A stretch of DNA of 64,000 nt, from assembly GCA_020630015.1 (NCBI GenBank), contig JAHDCF010000006.1, positions 1-64,000 on the forward strand, in the 5' to 3' direction. The position numbers and the translations under genes were made by a program. Source of the DNA: Planktomarina sp. (GTDB taxonomy: Bacteria > Pseudomonadota > Alphaproteobacteria > Rhodobacterales > Rhodobacteraceae). Of the stretch, positions 53,663-63,593 are shown one piece after another; the first letter of the stretch is position 1; every line of letters starts with the position of its first letter. Under the pieces are notes generated by a model. It did not search any database, was not told the origin of the DNA, and saw nothing but the letters and a program-made list of their open reading frames with translations.

Positions 53663-54531
53663 AGCATGCGGCCTGCAACAGCATCCAACTTGGCAACCAC
53701 TTCGGGATCGCGGGCATCTGGTGCTGTCAGAATTGCAAATTCAAGTGCCTTGTCGCATCCATGTGGACAATCCTTGCGATCCGCCCCCAAAAGTTTGGGC
53801 AGTCTGGCGACCATGCCCCGGGCATTGTCAGCGTTCCCCATCAGGGTTTTGATGATTTCTGTAACGTCCACTTCACCATGATCTGGATGCCAACTGTCGT
53901 AATCAGTGATCATTGCCACGGATGCGTAACAAATTTCAGCCTCGCGGGCCAATTTCGCCTCTGGCATATTGGTCATGCCGATCACGTCACATCCCCAAAC
54001 GTTTTTGTACAGCTTGGATTCGGCCAATGTGCTGAATTGGGGCCCTTCCATTGCAAGATACGTGCCACCCCGGTGCACCGTGATGCCCTGATCACGTGCC
54101 GCGGTTTCAGCGGCATCTGACAGGCGCGGGCAAGTGGGATGCGCAACGCTGACATGGGCCACGCAGCCCGTGCCAAAGAATGATTTTTCCCGGGCAAATG
54201 TACGATCAATGAATTGATCAACAATCACGAAATGACCGGGCGCCATGTGATCTTGGAACGACCCACAGGCGCTGACGCTGAAAATGTCTGTGACCCCCAA
54301 TCGCTTTAATGCATCGATGTTTGCGCGATAGGGAACCGTGGTCGGTGAATGAACATGTCCGCGCCCATGACGGGGCAGAAACGCCATCGTAACACCATCC
54401 AACGTGCCTGTGAGAATTTCATCTGAAGGGGCACCCCAAGGGGTTTCAACAGATTGCCATTTGGCATCCTGCAAACCTTCAATTTCATAAAGTCCGGACC
54501 CGCCAATAATTCCAATCATAGTCTGTGTCAT
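53659..54531 (-). CDS. mtnP: S-methyl-5'-thioadenosine phosphorylase
   Basis: Splits methylthioadenosine to adenine and methylthioribose-1-phosphate. The 290-residue protein has GIIGGSGLYEIEG (7-19), PRHGRGHVHSPTTVPYRANI (the phosphate and base region), SACGSFQDHMAPG, YLAMEGPQFST and GMTNMPEAKLARE. AAGGA precedes the ATG at 54531. The adenine made is the substrate of apt two genes downstream. Confidence 0.95.
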   Translation of the reverse strand: MTQTMIGIIGGSGLYEIEGLQDAKWQSVETPWGAPSDEILTGTLDGVTMAFLPRHGRGHVHSPTTVPYRANIDALKRLGVTDIFSVSACGSFQDHMAPGHFVIVDQFIDRTFAREKSFFGTGCVAHVSVAHPTCPRLSDAAETAARDQGITVHRGGTYLAMEGPQFSTLAESKLYKNVWGCDVIGMTNMPEAKLAREAEICYASVAMITDYDSWHPDHGEVDVTEIIKTLMGNADNARGMVARLPKLLGADRKDCPHGCDKALEFAILTAPDARDPEVVAKLDAVAGRML

Positions 54532-54697
54532 GGTTCAGATCCTTTCCATCATTTTGCCCTCTTTTGGATGTATGACACAGCAAATAACCGCCGACCAGTC
54601 GCCCCCAAGACCCATGTTGTAAGAATACCGTGACACCGGGCAGGGGCTTTGTTACAGGCGGCCCAGAGACATAAATCCGATCGAGCAAGGATTCCAC

Positions 54698-56335
54698 ATG
54701 ACGCGAATTTTACAGGCTGCTTTGGCGGCACGTTCCTCTTTTTCTGATGTGAACCTTGTAGGGGGACCAAAGTTAACACCATCGCGTCTGCGCATCGAGG
54801 TGTTAGCAGGCCTAACAGTTGCACTTGCCCTTGTGCCAGAGGCAGTTGCCTTTGCCTTTGTTGCCGGGGTTCACCCTTTGGTTGGGCTTTATGCCGCATT
54901 TATCGTGGGCTTGATCACCGCTTTGATCGGTGGACGGCCTGGGATGATTTCAGGGGCGACGGGGGCTTTGGCTGTTGTGATGGTGTCACTCGTGGCCCAA
55001 CATGGCGTTGAATATTTGTTCGCCACAGTTGTTTTGATGGGGCTGATCCAGATCGTTGTCGGTGTGATGCGATGGGGTAAATTTATCCGTTTGGTGCCGC
55101 ACCCCGTGATGCTGGGGTTTGTGAACGGGTTGGCGATTGTGATTTTCTTGGCCCAAATGACGCAATTCAAAGTGCCCGGCACGGTTGTGAACACAGGTCA
55201 TGGTATGTCGGGCGGGGAATGGCTGTCTGGTATGCCGCTGATTTTGATGCTGGGCTTGGTGGCATTGACGATGGTCATCATTTGGCTGGTTCCGCGTGTA
55301 ACCAAAGTTGTGCCTGCCCCTTTGGCCGGTATTGGCATTGTTGCGTTGATTGTGATCGGTTTGGGCCTTGATGTGCCTCGTGTTGGCGATTTGGCCAGCA
55401 TCGAAGGGGGATTGCCCGCGTTTCATATCCCGATGGTGCCTGTGAATTTCGAAACTTTGCAAATTATTTTGCCCTATGCCTGCATTCTGGCGGCAATCGG
55501 CCTGATTGAAAGTTTGCTAACATTAAACCTTGTGGGGGACATCACCGGCGAACGGGGTGGCGCCAGCCAAGAAAGTATTGCGCAAGGTGTGGCAAACACA
55601 GTTACCGGATTTTTTGGTGGTATGGGTGGTTGTGCCATGATCGGCCAATCCATGATCAATGTGAAATCGGGCGGGCGTACACGGATTGCGGGCATTACAG
55701 CAGCGTTGTTTTTGTTGTTGTTCATCGTGGTTGCATCGCCTTTGATTGAACAAATTCCTTTGGCTGCGCTGGTTGGTGTGATGTTCATGGTGGTGATCGG
55801 CACCTTTGCCTGGAACAGTTTTAAGATCATGCGCAAAGTGCCCCTGACGGATGCCTTTGTGATTGTCTTGGTGACGGTTGTCACAGTCATGACAGACCTT
55901 GCCATTGCGGTGGTTGTGGGTGTGATCGTGTCCGCCTTGGCCTATGCATGGCAGAACGCCACGCGCATTCATGCCATTGAACGCCCATCCTTCACCGAAG
56001 AAGGCGCCAAGGTATATGAAATTCAAGGTCCCTTGTTTTTTGGATCCACCGATGGGTTTTCTGAATTGTTTGATGTTGAAAACGATCCAGACACCGTCAT
56101 CGTTGATTTCCAAGCCAGCCGTGTGGTGGATCAATCGGCCCTCACTGCGTTAGAAGCTCTGGCCGAAAAATACGAAGCCGCGGGCAAACGGGTCATGTTG
56201 CGGCATTTGTCGCGCGATTGTCATCAACTTCTGTCCAAAGCCGGTCAACTGATGGTCGACAGTGATGATGACCCTGATTACGAAATCGCGGTGGATTACG
56301 GCGTGCGCACGGGCATCTTATCTGGCGGGCATTGA
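54698..56335 (+). CDS. SulP family anion transporter
   Basis: A 545-residue SulP/SLC26-type transporter, with 12-14 helices (about 25-430) and a C-terminal STAS domain (about 440-540, VIVDFQASRVVDQSALTALEAL). The start of the membrane domain is AGLTVALALVPEAVAFAFVAGV, as in the family. Substrate may be sulfate, bicarbonate or another anion. Ribosome site AAGGA before ATG at 54698. Its stop is 3 bp from that of the convergent flavin reductase gene. Confidence 0.92.
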   Translation: MTRILQAALAARSSFSDVNLVGGPKLTPSRLRIEVLAGLTVALALVPEAVAFAFVAGVHPLVGLYAAFIVGLITALIGGRPGMISGATGALAVVMVSLVAQHGVEYLFATVVLMGLIQIVVGVMRWGKFIRLVPHPVMLGFVNGLAIVIFLAQMTQFKVPGTVVNTGHGMSGGEWLSGMPLILMLGLVALTMVIIWLVPRVTKVVPAPLAGIGIVALIVIGLGLDVPRVGDLASIEGGLPAFHIPMVPVNFETLQIILPYACILAAIGLIESLLTLNLVGDITGERGGASQESIAQGVANTVTGFFGGMGGCAMIGQSMINVKSGGRTRIAGITAALFLLLFIVVASPLIEQIPLAALVGVMFMVVIGTFAWNSFKIMRKVPLTDAFVIVLVTVVTVMTDLAIAVVVGVIVSALAYAWQNATRIHAIERPSFTEEGAKVYEIQGPLFFGSTDGFSELFDVENDPDTVIVDFQASRVVDQSALTALEALAEKYEAAGKRVMLRHLSRDCHQLLSKAGQLMVDSDDDPDYEIAVDYGVRTGILSGGH

Positions 56336-56338
56336 TCG

Positions 56339-56944
56339 TTATTCGTTTGGGCGTTTGAGGGAAAATACATTGTCGACAATGGCATAATCCCGATATCCCA
56401 AACGGGCCAATGGTTTAAAGCTAAGCACATCAAACTGCCCGTCTTTGATGCAATCATCGCGCATGTGAATGCCGGTGACCTCACCTATGATTAGGAAGTT
56501 GTTGTTTCCTTTCAGCGGCACAATTTGCGTTACCTGACATTCAAGATTGGCTGGCGCGTTGGCAACGCGGCTGCACGGGATGGTTTGGCATTCGGCCCGT
56601 TCCAATTGGGCCAGTTCAAATTCATCTTGGGTCTTTGGCCACGGCCCGCTGGTTATATTCATGGTGTCGCGGGCTTCACTTTCCACCACGTTGGCGCAGA
56701 AAACACCTGTCTCGCGAATATTGGCAACACTGTCTTTGGTTCCGATTTGATCGGGTTTTGCGCCCACAGATGAAAACATCACTTGGGGTGGGGTGTAAGC
56801 CACGGCGTTAAAGAAAGAATAAGGTGCCAAGTTTTCAGATCCATCGGTCCCGCGCGTTGAAATCCAACCAATGGGCCGCGGGGTCACGAGGGCGTTAAAG
56901 GGATCATGGTTCATCCCATGGCCGTTTTTGGGTTCATAAAACAT
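56339..56944 (-). CDS. flavin reductase-like domain protein
   Basis: A 201-residue FMN-binding protein of the flavin reductase family: MNHDPFNALVTPRPIGWIST (about 11-30) and SENLAPYSFFNAVAYTPPQVMFS (about 36-58), NIRETGVFCANVV, and VTGIHMRDDCIKDGQ. Such proteins reduce flavins or act on small quinones. ATG at 56944 starts the family pattern; an ATG at 56989 adds 15 residues. A short region separates it from the divergent GNAT gene. Confidence 0.85.
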   Translation of the reverse strand: MFYEPKNGHGMNHDPFNALVTPRPIGWISTRGTDGSENLAPYSFFNAVAYTPPQVMFSSVGAKPDQIGTKDSVANIRETGVFCANVVESEARDTMNITSGPWPKTQDEFELAQLERAECQTIPCSRVANAPANLECQVTQIVPLKGNNNFLIIGEVTGIHMRDDCIKDGQFDVLSFKPLARLGYRDYAIVDNVFSLKRPNE

Positions 56945-57020
56945 AAGCGCACCGTCAATTGCGTGGTTGTATCTTGCGTGATAGTCCAAGCATCAAGAAC
57001 CAAATGCAAGGACAAGGCCG

Positions 57021-57509
57021 GTGTTTCATCTTACCCGGGAAACAAGCGATGACCGGGCGGATATCGATGCCTTGTATGATCTTTGCTTTTCCCCCGGCAG
57101 GACATCGCTTTCATCGTATCGTTTGCGTGATGATGTGGAACCGATTTGGGATCTTTGCCTGTTCGTGCGTGATGAAATGGGTTTGGTCGTCGGGGCCATT
57201 CGGTATTGGCCGGTGATGGTGGGGCATGAACATGCGTTGCTTTTGGGGCCGATTGCCGTTCACCCCACGCGCCAAGGGGATGGCTTGGGCGCGGCCTTGG
57301 TTGATAAGACATTGCACCACGCCAAAGAATTGGGGTGGCAACGCGTGATATTGGTTGGGGATGCACCCTATTATCAACGATTTGGGTTTTCAAAGCTGCC
57401 TGATGTTATCATGCCGCCCCCCACCAATCCCGATCGCGTTTTGGGTATTTCTTTGCAACCAGGGGCCTGGGAAGGTGTGACAGGATCAGTGGGAAAGTTT
57501 CGAACCTAA
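57021..57509 (+). CDS. GNAT family N-acetyltransferase
   Basis: A 162-residue acetyltransferase of the YhbS-like group: residues 70-90 give LLLGPIAVHPTRQGDGLGAAL, with acetyl-CoA loop RQGDGLGAAL, and GDAPYYQRFGF (about 112-122). Start is GTG at 57021 with AAGGAC upstream. Ends 3 bp before the ptsP stop. Substrate unknown. Confidence 0.85.
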   Translation: MFHLTRETSDDRADIDALYDLCFSPGRTSLSSYRLRDDVEPIWDLCLFVRDEMGLVVGAIRYWPVMVGHEHALLLGPIAVHPTRQGDGLGAALVDKTLHHAKELGWQRVILVGDAPYYQRFGFSKLPDVIMPPPTNPDRVLGISLQPGAWEGVTGSVGKFRT

Positions 57510-57512
57510 AGA

Positions 57513-59759
57513 TCAATCGCTGTTTTCACGGATCCATGCGGTTGCTGCGGGTCTGATACTTTGCGCACCAGAGGCCCGTGCCTCATCAATCACGGTTTTC
57601 AGTTTTTGCAAATCCAACCGTCGGATCATGTGTTTGACCGGCCCGATTGAGGCAGGCCTCATGGATAAGCTGTGCAATCCAAGGGCGGCAAAACAAGCGG
57701 CCTCTAATGGTCGCCCCGCGTCTTCCCCGCAAAACGACAGTAACGTCCCACTTTGGGCGCATTTGTTCACGATCATTTCAAGGAAATTCAAAAAGCTGGT
57801 GTTCAGCGTGTCGTATCTTTTGCGGACCCGTTCATTTTCCCGATCCGCGGCAAAGAAAAACTGCTTCAGATCATTACCCCCAATTGACAGAAAATCGACG
57901 TCATCAAAAAACTGTTGTGGTGCAAAGGCAATGGAGGGTGTTTCAAGCATCGCCCCCACCTCAAGGGATGATGGCAAAGGATGCCCAAGCCGCGTTTCAC
58001 GCGCAATCGCCTTATCCAATTCAGATTTGGCGGCTTTGAATTCTTCCAACTGGGCGATGAATGGGAACATCACTGACAATGGCCGCCCATTTGCCGCGCG
58101 CAACAGCGCCTGCAGTTGCATGCGAAGAATGCCGGGCTTGTCCAAACCAACGCGAATGGCACGCCACCCCATTGCGGGATTGGGTTCATCTTCGGGCTTC
58201 ATATAAGGCAGCACTTTATCGGAACCGATATCTAACGTGCGAAACACAACGCGTTTGCCGCTGGCGGCATTCAAAACGCGCTCGTATTGTGCCGACAATT
58301 CACCGCGTTTGGGCATGGAATTTGCAACCAAAAACTGAAGCTCTGTTCGAAACAAACCCACGCCTTGGGCACCTGATCCTTCCAACGATGGAAGATCGGC
58401 CATCAGCCCTGCGTTCATGTGCAAATCAATAACCGTTCCACACAGCCCCTGCGCCGGTTTGTCGCGCAGATCGGCATACCGTGTGGCAGCTTGTTTTTGC
58501 ATCAGCATTTTATCGGAAAATGCGGTTTGAACATTTTCATCTGGGCGCAGATGGACGATCGCTTGATCCCCATCGACCATGATCAAATCACCGTTCAGGG
58601 CTTCGTTCGTGATGCCAGCCGCATTAATGATCAACGGAATGGCCAATGCGCGTGCCACGATGGCTGCGTGGGACCCGACCGATCCTTCTTCAAGAACAAT
58701 CCCTTTCAGTGACCGGCCATAATCCAGCAACTCACCAGGGCCGATGTTGCGGGCGATCAAAATGGGATCAGCTGGCATTTCAGCCCCTGTATCGCGGCCT
58801 TGGCCCGTAAGATTGCGCAGCAATTTGTTGGACAGATCATCCAAATCATGCAGCCGTTCACGCAAATATGCGTCGCCTACTTGTTCCATACGCACGCGCG
58901 CAGCCGATTGTTCTTTTTCCACTGCGGCTTCTGCTGACATGCCGCGGGCAATGTCTTGTTCCATACGTCGCCGCCAACCTTTGGAATTGGCGAACATGCG
59001 ATAAGCTTCTAACACTTCCACCTGTTCCGCATCCCCGGTGCGGGCATCCGACAGCATCTGATCAACCGAGACACGCATTTGTTCCAGTGCTTCATCAAGG
59101 CGTGTCAGTTCTACTTCGGGGTCATCTCCAACCGGGTTGGTAACCACCACCCGCGGCTCGTGAAGCCACACATGACCTTTGGCCACACCTTCTTGCGCGG
59201 TTGATCCTGGGATCGTCACGGGGTTTTGGTGCAATGCGGAAAGGGCGGCACCTTCACCGACAAACGCCCCAAGTTCCGTCATTTCAGCCAAAACCATTGC
59301 CACAACTTCGAGGGCATAAACCTCATCCCCGCTAAATTCACGGGCTTCTTTTGACTGAACAACCAGAACGCCTAGGGCCTGTCCCAATCTTTGGATTGGC
59401 ACCCCAAGGAAAGAGGAATAAATTTCCTCGCCCGTCTCGGGCATAAACCGGAACCCTTTTGCGTTGGGGGCATCGGCGGTGTTGATGATTTGGTTCTTTC
59501 GGGCGACACGCCCCACCAAACCTTCCCCAATACGCATGCGTGTTTGGTGAACGGCTTCTGGGTTCAAACCTTCGGTCGCACATAATTCCAAAGTGTCCGC
59601 ATCACGGAAAAGATAAACCGAACACACTTCGGTTCCCATGGAACTGGCGGTCAGTTCCACGATTTTATCAAGCCGTGCTTGGCCTGCGGCGTCTTCTGCC
59701 ATTGCATCACGCAAGGCCACCAGCAGTTTGCGACTTTCACTTTCCGTGGCTTGGGCCAA
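57513..59759 (-). CDS. ptsP: PTS-Ntr enzyme I (PtsP), GAF-type
   Basis: Phosphoenolpyruvate-protein phosphotransferase of the nitrogen PTS. The 748-residue protein has a GAF sensor domain (about 25-165), a PEP-utilising N-terminal domain, the phosphohistidine H364 in GSHAAIVARAL, and the C-terminal PEP-binding barrel (FRTLDIGSDKVLPY, GWRAIRVGLD, SFCGEDAGRP). The start is TTG at 59759, with CGGAG 7 nt upstream and family-like MAQATESESRKLL. It lies 84 bp downstream of lysC, a common alphaproteobacterial pairing. Confidence 0.93.
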   Translation of the reverse strand: MAQATESESRKLLVALRDAMAEDAAGQARLDKIVELTASSMGTEVCSVYLFRDADTLELCATEGLNPEAVHQTRMRIGEGLVGRVARKNQIINTADAPNAKGFRFMPETGEEIYSSFLGVPIQRLGQALGVLVVQSKEAREFSGDEVYALEVVAMVLAEMTELGAFVGEGAALSALHQNPVTIPGSTAQEGVAKGHVWLHEPRVVVTNPVGDDPEVELTRLDEALEQMRVSVDQMLSDARTGDAEQVEVLEAYRMFANSKGWRRRMEQDIARGMSAEAAVEKEQSAARVRMEQVGDAYLRERLHDLDDLSNKLLRNLTGQGRDTGAEMPADPILIARNIGPGELLDYGRSLKGIVLEEGSVGSHAAIVARALAIPLIINAAGITNEALNGDLIMVDGDQAIVHLRPDENVQTAFSDKMLMQKQAATRYADLRDKPAQGLCGTVIDLHMNAGLMADLPSLEGSGAQGVGLFRTELQFLVANSMPKRGELSAQYERVLNAASGKRVVFRTLDIGSDKVLPYMKPEDEPNPAMGWRAIRVGLDKPGILRMQLQALLRAANGRPLSVMFPFIAQLEEFKAAKSELDKAIARETRLGHPLPSSLEVGAMLETPSIAFAPQQFFDDVDFLSIGGNDLKQFFFAADRENERVRKRYDTLNTSFLNFLEMIVNKCAQSGTLLSFCGEDAGRPLEAACFAALGLHSLSMRPASIGPVKHMIRRLDLQKLKTVIDEARASGAQSIRPAATAWIRENSD

Positions 59760-59843
59760 ATGATTGCTCCGAATTGGTGTTAAGACACCTTATCGCAGGA
59801 TTTGGATAAGGGGAACCAATGCCGGTTGATTGGTGCCGCTGGG

Positions 59844-61082
59844 TTAAGCGGCTTTGTCCAATCCAAATGTGTCATGCAAAGCCTGCACCGCAAGATCCAT
59901 GTATTTACGTTCGATAAGAACAGAAATCTTGATCTCAGACGTTGTGATGATCTTGATGTTAATGCCGTTGGCCGCAAGCGTTTCAAACATTTTTGCTGCA
60001 ACACCCGCTGCAGATCGCATGCCAATCCCCACGACGGATACCTTGGCAACCGCTTCGTCTGCGACGATGTCATGAAAATTAATCTCGCCCCGTTCTTTGG
60101 CAGCCTTCATCGCATTTTCCGCGATCAACACTTGGTCAGCTGGGCAAGAGAAAGTCATGTCGGTGCGGCCTTCTTCTGATATGTTTTGAACGATCATGTC
60201 CACGTTCACACCAGCGTCTGACAATGGCGTAAAAATTGCCGCGGCGATACCCGGGCGATCTGCAACCGAAATCAAGGTCATTTTGGCTTCGTCTTTGCTG
60301 AACGCTACCCCGGCGACTACGTTGCTTTCCATGATTTCCTCCTCATCGCAGACCAGAGTTCCGGCCTCATCTGACATTTCTTCGAAAGAGCTGAGAACCC
60401 TCAGCTTTACTTTATATCGCATGGCCAACTCGACGGACCGTGTTTGCAAAACCTTTGCCCCAAGACTTGCCAGTTCCAACATTTCTTCAAAGGCAATCTT
60501 GTCCAGTTTGCGGGCCTTATCGCAGACCCGTGGATCGGTGGTGTAAACGCCATCCACATCCGTATAGATGTCGCATCTTTCAGCATCGAAAGCCGCGGCA
60601 AAAGCCACCGCAGTTGTGTCTGATCCACCGCGACCTAATGTCGTGATGCGCCCATTTGGGCCCAATCCCTGAAAGCCCGCAACAACGGCCACTTTCTTGC
60701 CTTCGGCAAACGATGCATCCAGATTTTCATTTGGAATTTCTTCAATCCGGGCGCGCGAATTTGCACCGGTTGTTTTAACGGGCACTTGCCAGCCTTGCCA
60801 ACTGCGCGCAGGGATATCCATTTCTTGCAACGTCAGGGCCATCAGGCCGGCAGTTACATTTTCACCTGAACTGACGACGGCGTCATATTCGGCCGGATCA
60901 TACAATTTTGATGTTTCTTTGACCCAACCGACCATTTCGTTGGTTTTGCCTGACATCGCAGACACGATCACAATAACATCATATCCTTTGGCAACTTCGG
61001 CCCCCACACGCTTGGCCGCGCGTCTGATCCTGTCGATGTTGGCAACGGATGTGCCGCCAAATTTCATTACAAGACGTGGCAT
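59844..61082 (-). CDS. lysC: aspartate kinase
   Basis: First enzyme of the lysine, threonine and methionine pathway. The 412-residue monofunctional kinase has KFGGTSVANIDRI (7-19), VSAMSGKTNEMV, GRGGSDTTAVAFA, and two C-terminal ACT domains (about 265-340 and 345-412) for feedback control by lysine and threonine. Length is typical. thrC elsewhere in the window belongs to the same branch. Confidence 0.95.
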   Translation of the reverse strand: MPRLVMKFGGTSVANIDRIRRAAKRVGAEVAKGYDVIVIVSAMSGKTNEMVGWVKETSKLYDPAEYDAVVSSGENVTAGLMALTLQEMDIPARSWQGWQVPVKTTGANSRARIEEIPNENLDASFAEGKKVAVVAGFQGLGPNGRITTLGRGGSDTTAVAFAAAFDAERCDIYTDVDGVYTTDPRVCDKARKLDKIAFEEMLELASLGAKVLQTRSVELAMRYKVKLRVLSSFEEMSDEAGTLVCDEEEIMESNVVAGVAFSKDEAKMTLISVADRPGIAAAIFTPLSDAGVNVDMIVQNISEEGRTDMTFSCPADQVLIAENAMKAAKERGEINFHDIVADEAVAKVSVVGIGMRSAAGVAAKMFETLAANGINIKIITTSEIKISVLIERKYMDLAVQALHDTFGLDKAA

Positions 61083-61152
61083 TGATCCCTGTCCCTTAAT
61101 TATCCCACGCGCGGGTTAGTCTGATAATCGGGGCAGTGCAACCGCCAACACG

Positions 61153-61776
61153 TCAATAGGGGTGGATACGGCCATCCCAAGTCAGAAATTCACCGGTGGT
61201 GCCTAAAGACAAGGCATTAATGCGCTCCATCATGCCATCAGCGGATTCAGCCACGGAAATATCGGCATTCGATCCACCCATTTCCGTTCTTACATATCCG
61301 GGATGATAAATGCCCACAGGGATGCCATCCGGTTTCAAATCAGATGATAAGTTGCGACCAAGGTTCAACACTGCGGCTTTGCTGGCCCGATAAATATAGC
61401 TGCCTCCAGGCGCGCGCGTATCCGACGCCATTTGCGAAGAAATGATCACGATTTTCGCATTCTGTGCGGCGCGCAAGGCAGGCAGACATGCCTGAATGGT
61501 TAAGAAGACCCCGGTCACGTTAATCGCAAAGGTATTGGCCCAATCGTCAGGGGAATATCCTGTTTCCAACGTTTGTCCGTGATCGGGATAGACCCCTGCA
61601 TTGCAAACCAAAATATTAAGGTTTGAGATATCTTTGCAAAAGGTTGTGATCGCCTTTGGATCCTGCATTGGTAATTCGCGGCTGCCCGGGGCCAATACAT
61701 CGTCACCATTCGCGCGAAACCGATCCGCCAGTGCCGCGCCGATACCACGGGTGCCACCGGTAATCAGAACGTTCAT
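61153..61776 (-). CDS. SDR family oxidoreductase
   Basis: A 207-residue short-chain dehydrogenase: the NAD(P) motif TGGTRGIG (6-13), NAGVYPD (about 59-65), SSQMASD with catalytic serine, and YRASK (Y129, K133). Substrate unknown. ATG at 61776 shares a base with the DUF1178 stop (TGATG); a TTG one codon upstream is not needed. Confidence 0.88.
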   Translation of the reverse strand: MNVLITGGTRGIGAALADRFRANGDDVLAPGSRELPMQDPKAITTFCKDISNLNILVCNAGVYPDHGQTLETGYSPDDWANTFAINVTGVFLTIQACLPALRAAQNAKIVIISSQMASDTRAPGGSYIYRASKAAVLNLGRNLSSDLKPDGIPVGIYHPGYVRTEMGGSNADISVAESADGMMERINALSLGTTGEFLTWDGRIHPY

Positions 61777-62201
61777 CAATTTGTTTTCCGTTTGGGAACA
61801 AAAGGCAGAGGGGCCACCGGAACACCTTCATCGATCAATGCTTTTGCATCTTCCAACTTTGCTTCGCCATAGATCGAACGGGCTTCTGTTTCACCGTCGT
61901 GCATGGAACGTGCTTCTTTCGCAAAGTTCATGCCGACGTATTCTGAATTTGTTTCGACTTCTTTTCGCATGGCGGCAATTGCCTTTTCTGCCTCTGTTTT
62001 TGCCTTTTGCAATTCAGCTGATTGCTTGGCCTTGCGGGCCGTGCGAACGGGGGGGGCCATCAAGGTTTTTTCAACAGCTTCGCTGCCGCAATTTGGGCAA
62101 GACACATGTCCAGCCGATTTCACTTTTTCGAAATCGTCAGATGATCCAAACCAGCTTTCGAACTGGTGGTCTTGGTCACATTTCAGCGTAAACTTTATCA
62201 T
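61776..62201 (-). CDS. DUF1178 family protein
   Basis: A 141-residue soluble protein matching DUF1178: MIKFTLKCDQDHQFESWFGSSDDFE start, a VSCPNCGS zinc-ribbon half, a coiled segment, and the Y-V-G-M-N-F-A-K-E-A-R block. With one clear CxxC pair plus C8 it may bind zinc. Function unknown. ATG at 62201 has GGGGAATGG upstream. It lies between the NUDIX and SDR genes in one operon. Confidence 0.85.
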   Translation of the reverse strand: MIKFTLKCDQDHQFESWFGSSDDFEKVKSAGHVSCPNCGSEAVEKTLMAPPVRTARKAKQSAELQKAKTEAEKAIAAMRKEVETNSEYVGMNFAKEARSMHDGETEARSIYGEAKLEDAKALIDEGVPVAPLPFVPKRKTN

Positions 62202-62247
62202 GCCCATTCCCCACAAAGGCCATCTGCATCTAGGTCAGACCTGCCCC

Positions 62248-62724
62248 TTATTTCAAGAGTTTTGGGTCGAAAGTTCGGATTAGTTTTTTCAACTCTGGTT
62301 CTTCCACCCTTTGCGCGGCTTCTTTGCGGGTCATCCATTTGCGGCGGCGTTGATCAACCTCTTTGTATTCTTTGTTCGTTTTCTTCACCTTTACGGGGTA
62401 AATCATTGCGACGCAGGGAATGCTGTCGTCTTGGGTCACGTATTTTTCGTATGAATAGATCCCAATGCATCTTTCAAATGCTTTTCCTGTGACGCCAGCC
62501 TCTTCAAAGGCTTCTTTCGCGGCGCATTGCGCCGGGGTCAGCCCATCTTCGGGCCATCCTTTTGGCAAAATCCATCTGCCGGTTCGGCGACTTGTGACCA
62601 ACATAATGCGAATTTTACCGTTCTTGTTGATACGAAAACACAAGGCCGCAAATTGCGACCGAGACTCTCTTTTCGATCCTAATGGAATGGAAAGTGGAAG
62701 TTGGATGGGTTGGGCTGCCCCCAT
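62248..62724 (-). CDS. NUDIX hydrolase (DIPP-like)
   Basis: A 158-residue NUDIX protein with box GWPEDGLTPAQCAAKEAFEEAGV (about 56-78), in which the usual REUXEE arginine is lysine; the KEAFEEAGV acid residues remain. Similar alphaproteobacterial proteins resemble diphosphoinositol/diadenosine polyphosphate hydrolases. The frame opens at 62787; ATG at 62724 has AGAGG upstream. First gene of the NUDIX-DUF1178-SDR run. Confidence 0.85.
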   Translation of the reverse strand: MGAAQPIQLPLSIPLGSKRESRSQFAALCFRINKNGKIRIMLVTSRRTGRWILPKGWPEDGLTPAQCAAKEAFEEAGVTGKAFERCIGIYSYEKYVTQDDSIPCVAMIYPVKVKKTNKEYKEVDQRRRKWMTRKEAAQRVEEPELKKLIRTFDPKLLK

Positions 62725-62861
62725 TTGTGAATGCCTCTGTTTATTGTTCTTTTTATTCAAGTTATTACAAACCGGCCTGAATTGCAAAAATCCACAGTTT
62801 TCAGCGCCATTTCTTGGTCAATGGAGTTGCAGCTGACCACAGTTAGGGGACAGAAGATAAC

Positions 62862-63593
62862 ATGCGTTTGTTTACACCGCTTTTGTTAATCTTCTACGCA
62901 ATGGCCCCATTTGCCTTGGCGGATAACATATTGGTGTTTTCCGCGGCCAGTTTGAAAGCCCCGCTTGATGAAATTGCGGCAGAATATGAAGCTCAATCGG
63001 GTGATCGCGTTACGATTTCTTATGCCGCGACATCCACCCTTGCACGGCAAATCGAATTTGGGGCTCCGGCTGATTTGTTTTTATCCGCACATCCTGATTG
63101 GATTGAATACGTCGCACAGTTTCAAACGGTTCCCGTGTCTGTGACGCAGTTTTCAAGCAATCGTTTGGTGATTGCTGGGAACGCCTCTGCGGATCCATTG
63201 CCGTTGACATCTGATGGCTTGACGAATGCACTGGGGCGGGGGCGATTGGGTGTTCCGATGATCGCCTCTGTTCCGTTGGGAATATACGCGAAAGAAGCAT
63301 TGGAAGACCTGAACCTTTGGGTCACGGTGCAAGGGAAACTGGCGGAAACGGACAATGCCCTGACCACACGAAAACTTTTGGAACTGGGCGAAGTACCCAT
63401 GGCCGTACTTTATGAAAGCGATGTCCGGGAACAAGATGGCCTTAAGGTATTGGCCAAGATTCCCCCCCAGTCGCACAGCCCAATCAAATATGAGGCGATG
63501 ACCCTAGCACCCACTGGCGAAAAGTTCGCCGAATTTTTGCGGTCACCTGTTGGGCAGATGGTGCTGCGCGATCATGGGTTTCGCCCCCAATGA
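62862..63593 (+). CDS. modA: molybdate ABC transporter, binding protein
   Basis: Periplasmic molybdate-binding protein. The 243-residue precursor has a signal peptide (1-20), then VFSAASLKAPLDEIAAEYE (about 24-42), SYAATSTLARQIEFGAPADLFLSA, and the C-terminal GEKFAEFLRSPVG. Divergent from the NUDIX gene; modB follows by ATGA overlap. No molybdate riboswitch or ModE-type palindrome was recognised upstream. Confidence 0.93.
   Translation: MRLFTPLLLIFYAMAPFALADNILVFSAASLKAPLDEIAAEYEAQSGDRVTISYAATSTLARQIEFGAPADLFLSAHPDWIEYVAQFQTVPVSVTQFSSNRLVIAGNASADPLPLTSDGLTNALGRGRLGVPMIASVPLGIYAKEALEDLNLWVTVQGKLAETDNALTTRKLLELGEVPMAVLYESDVREQDGLKVLAKIPPQSHSPIKYEAMTLAPTGEKFAEFLRSPVGQMVLRDHGFRPQ

Noticed and set aside
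62725-62861. Molybdate riboswitch or ModE site upstream of modA
   Set aside because: The 137-bp gap is A/T-rich without the expected conserved helices or palindrome.
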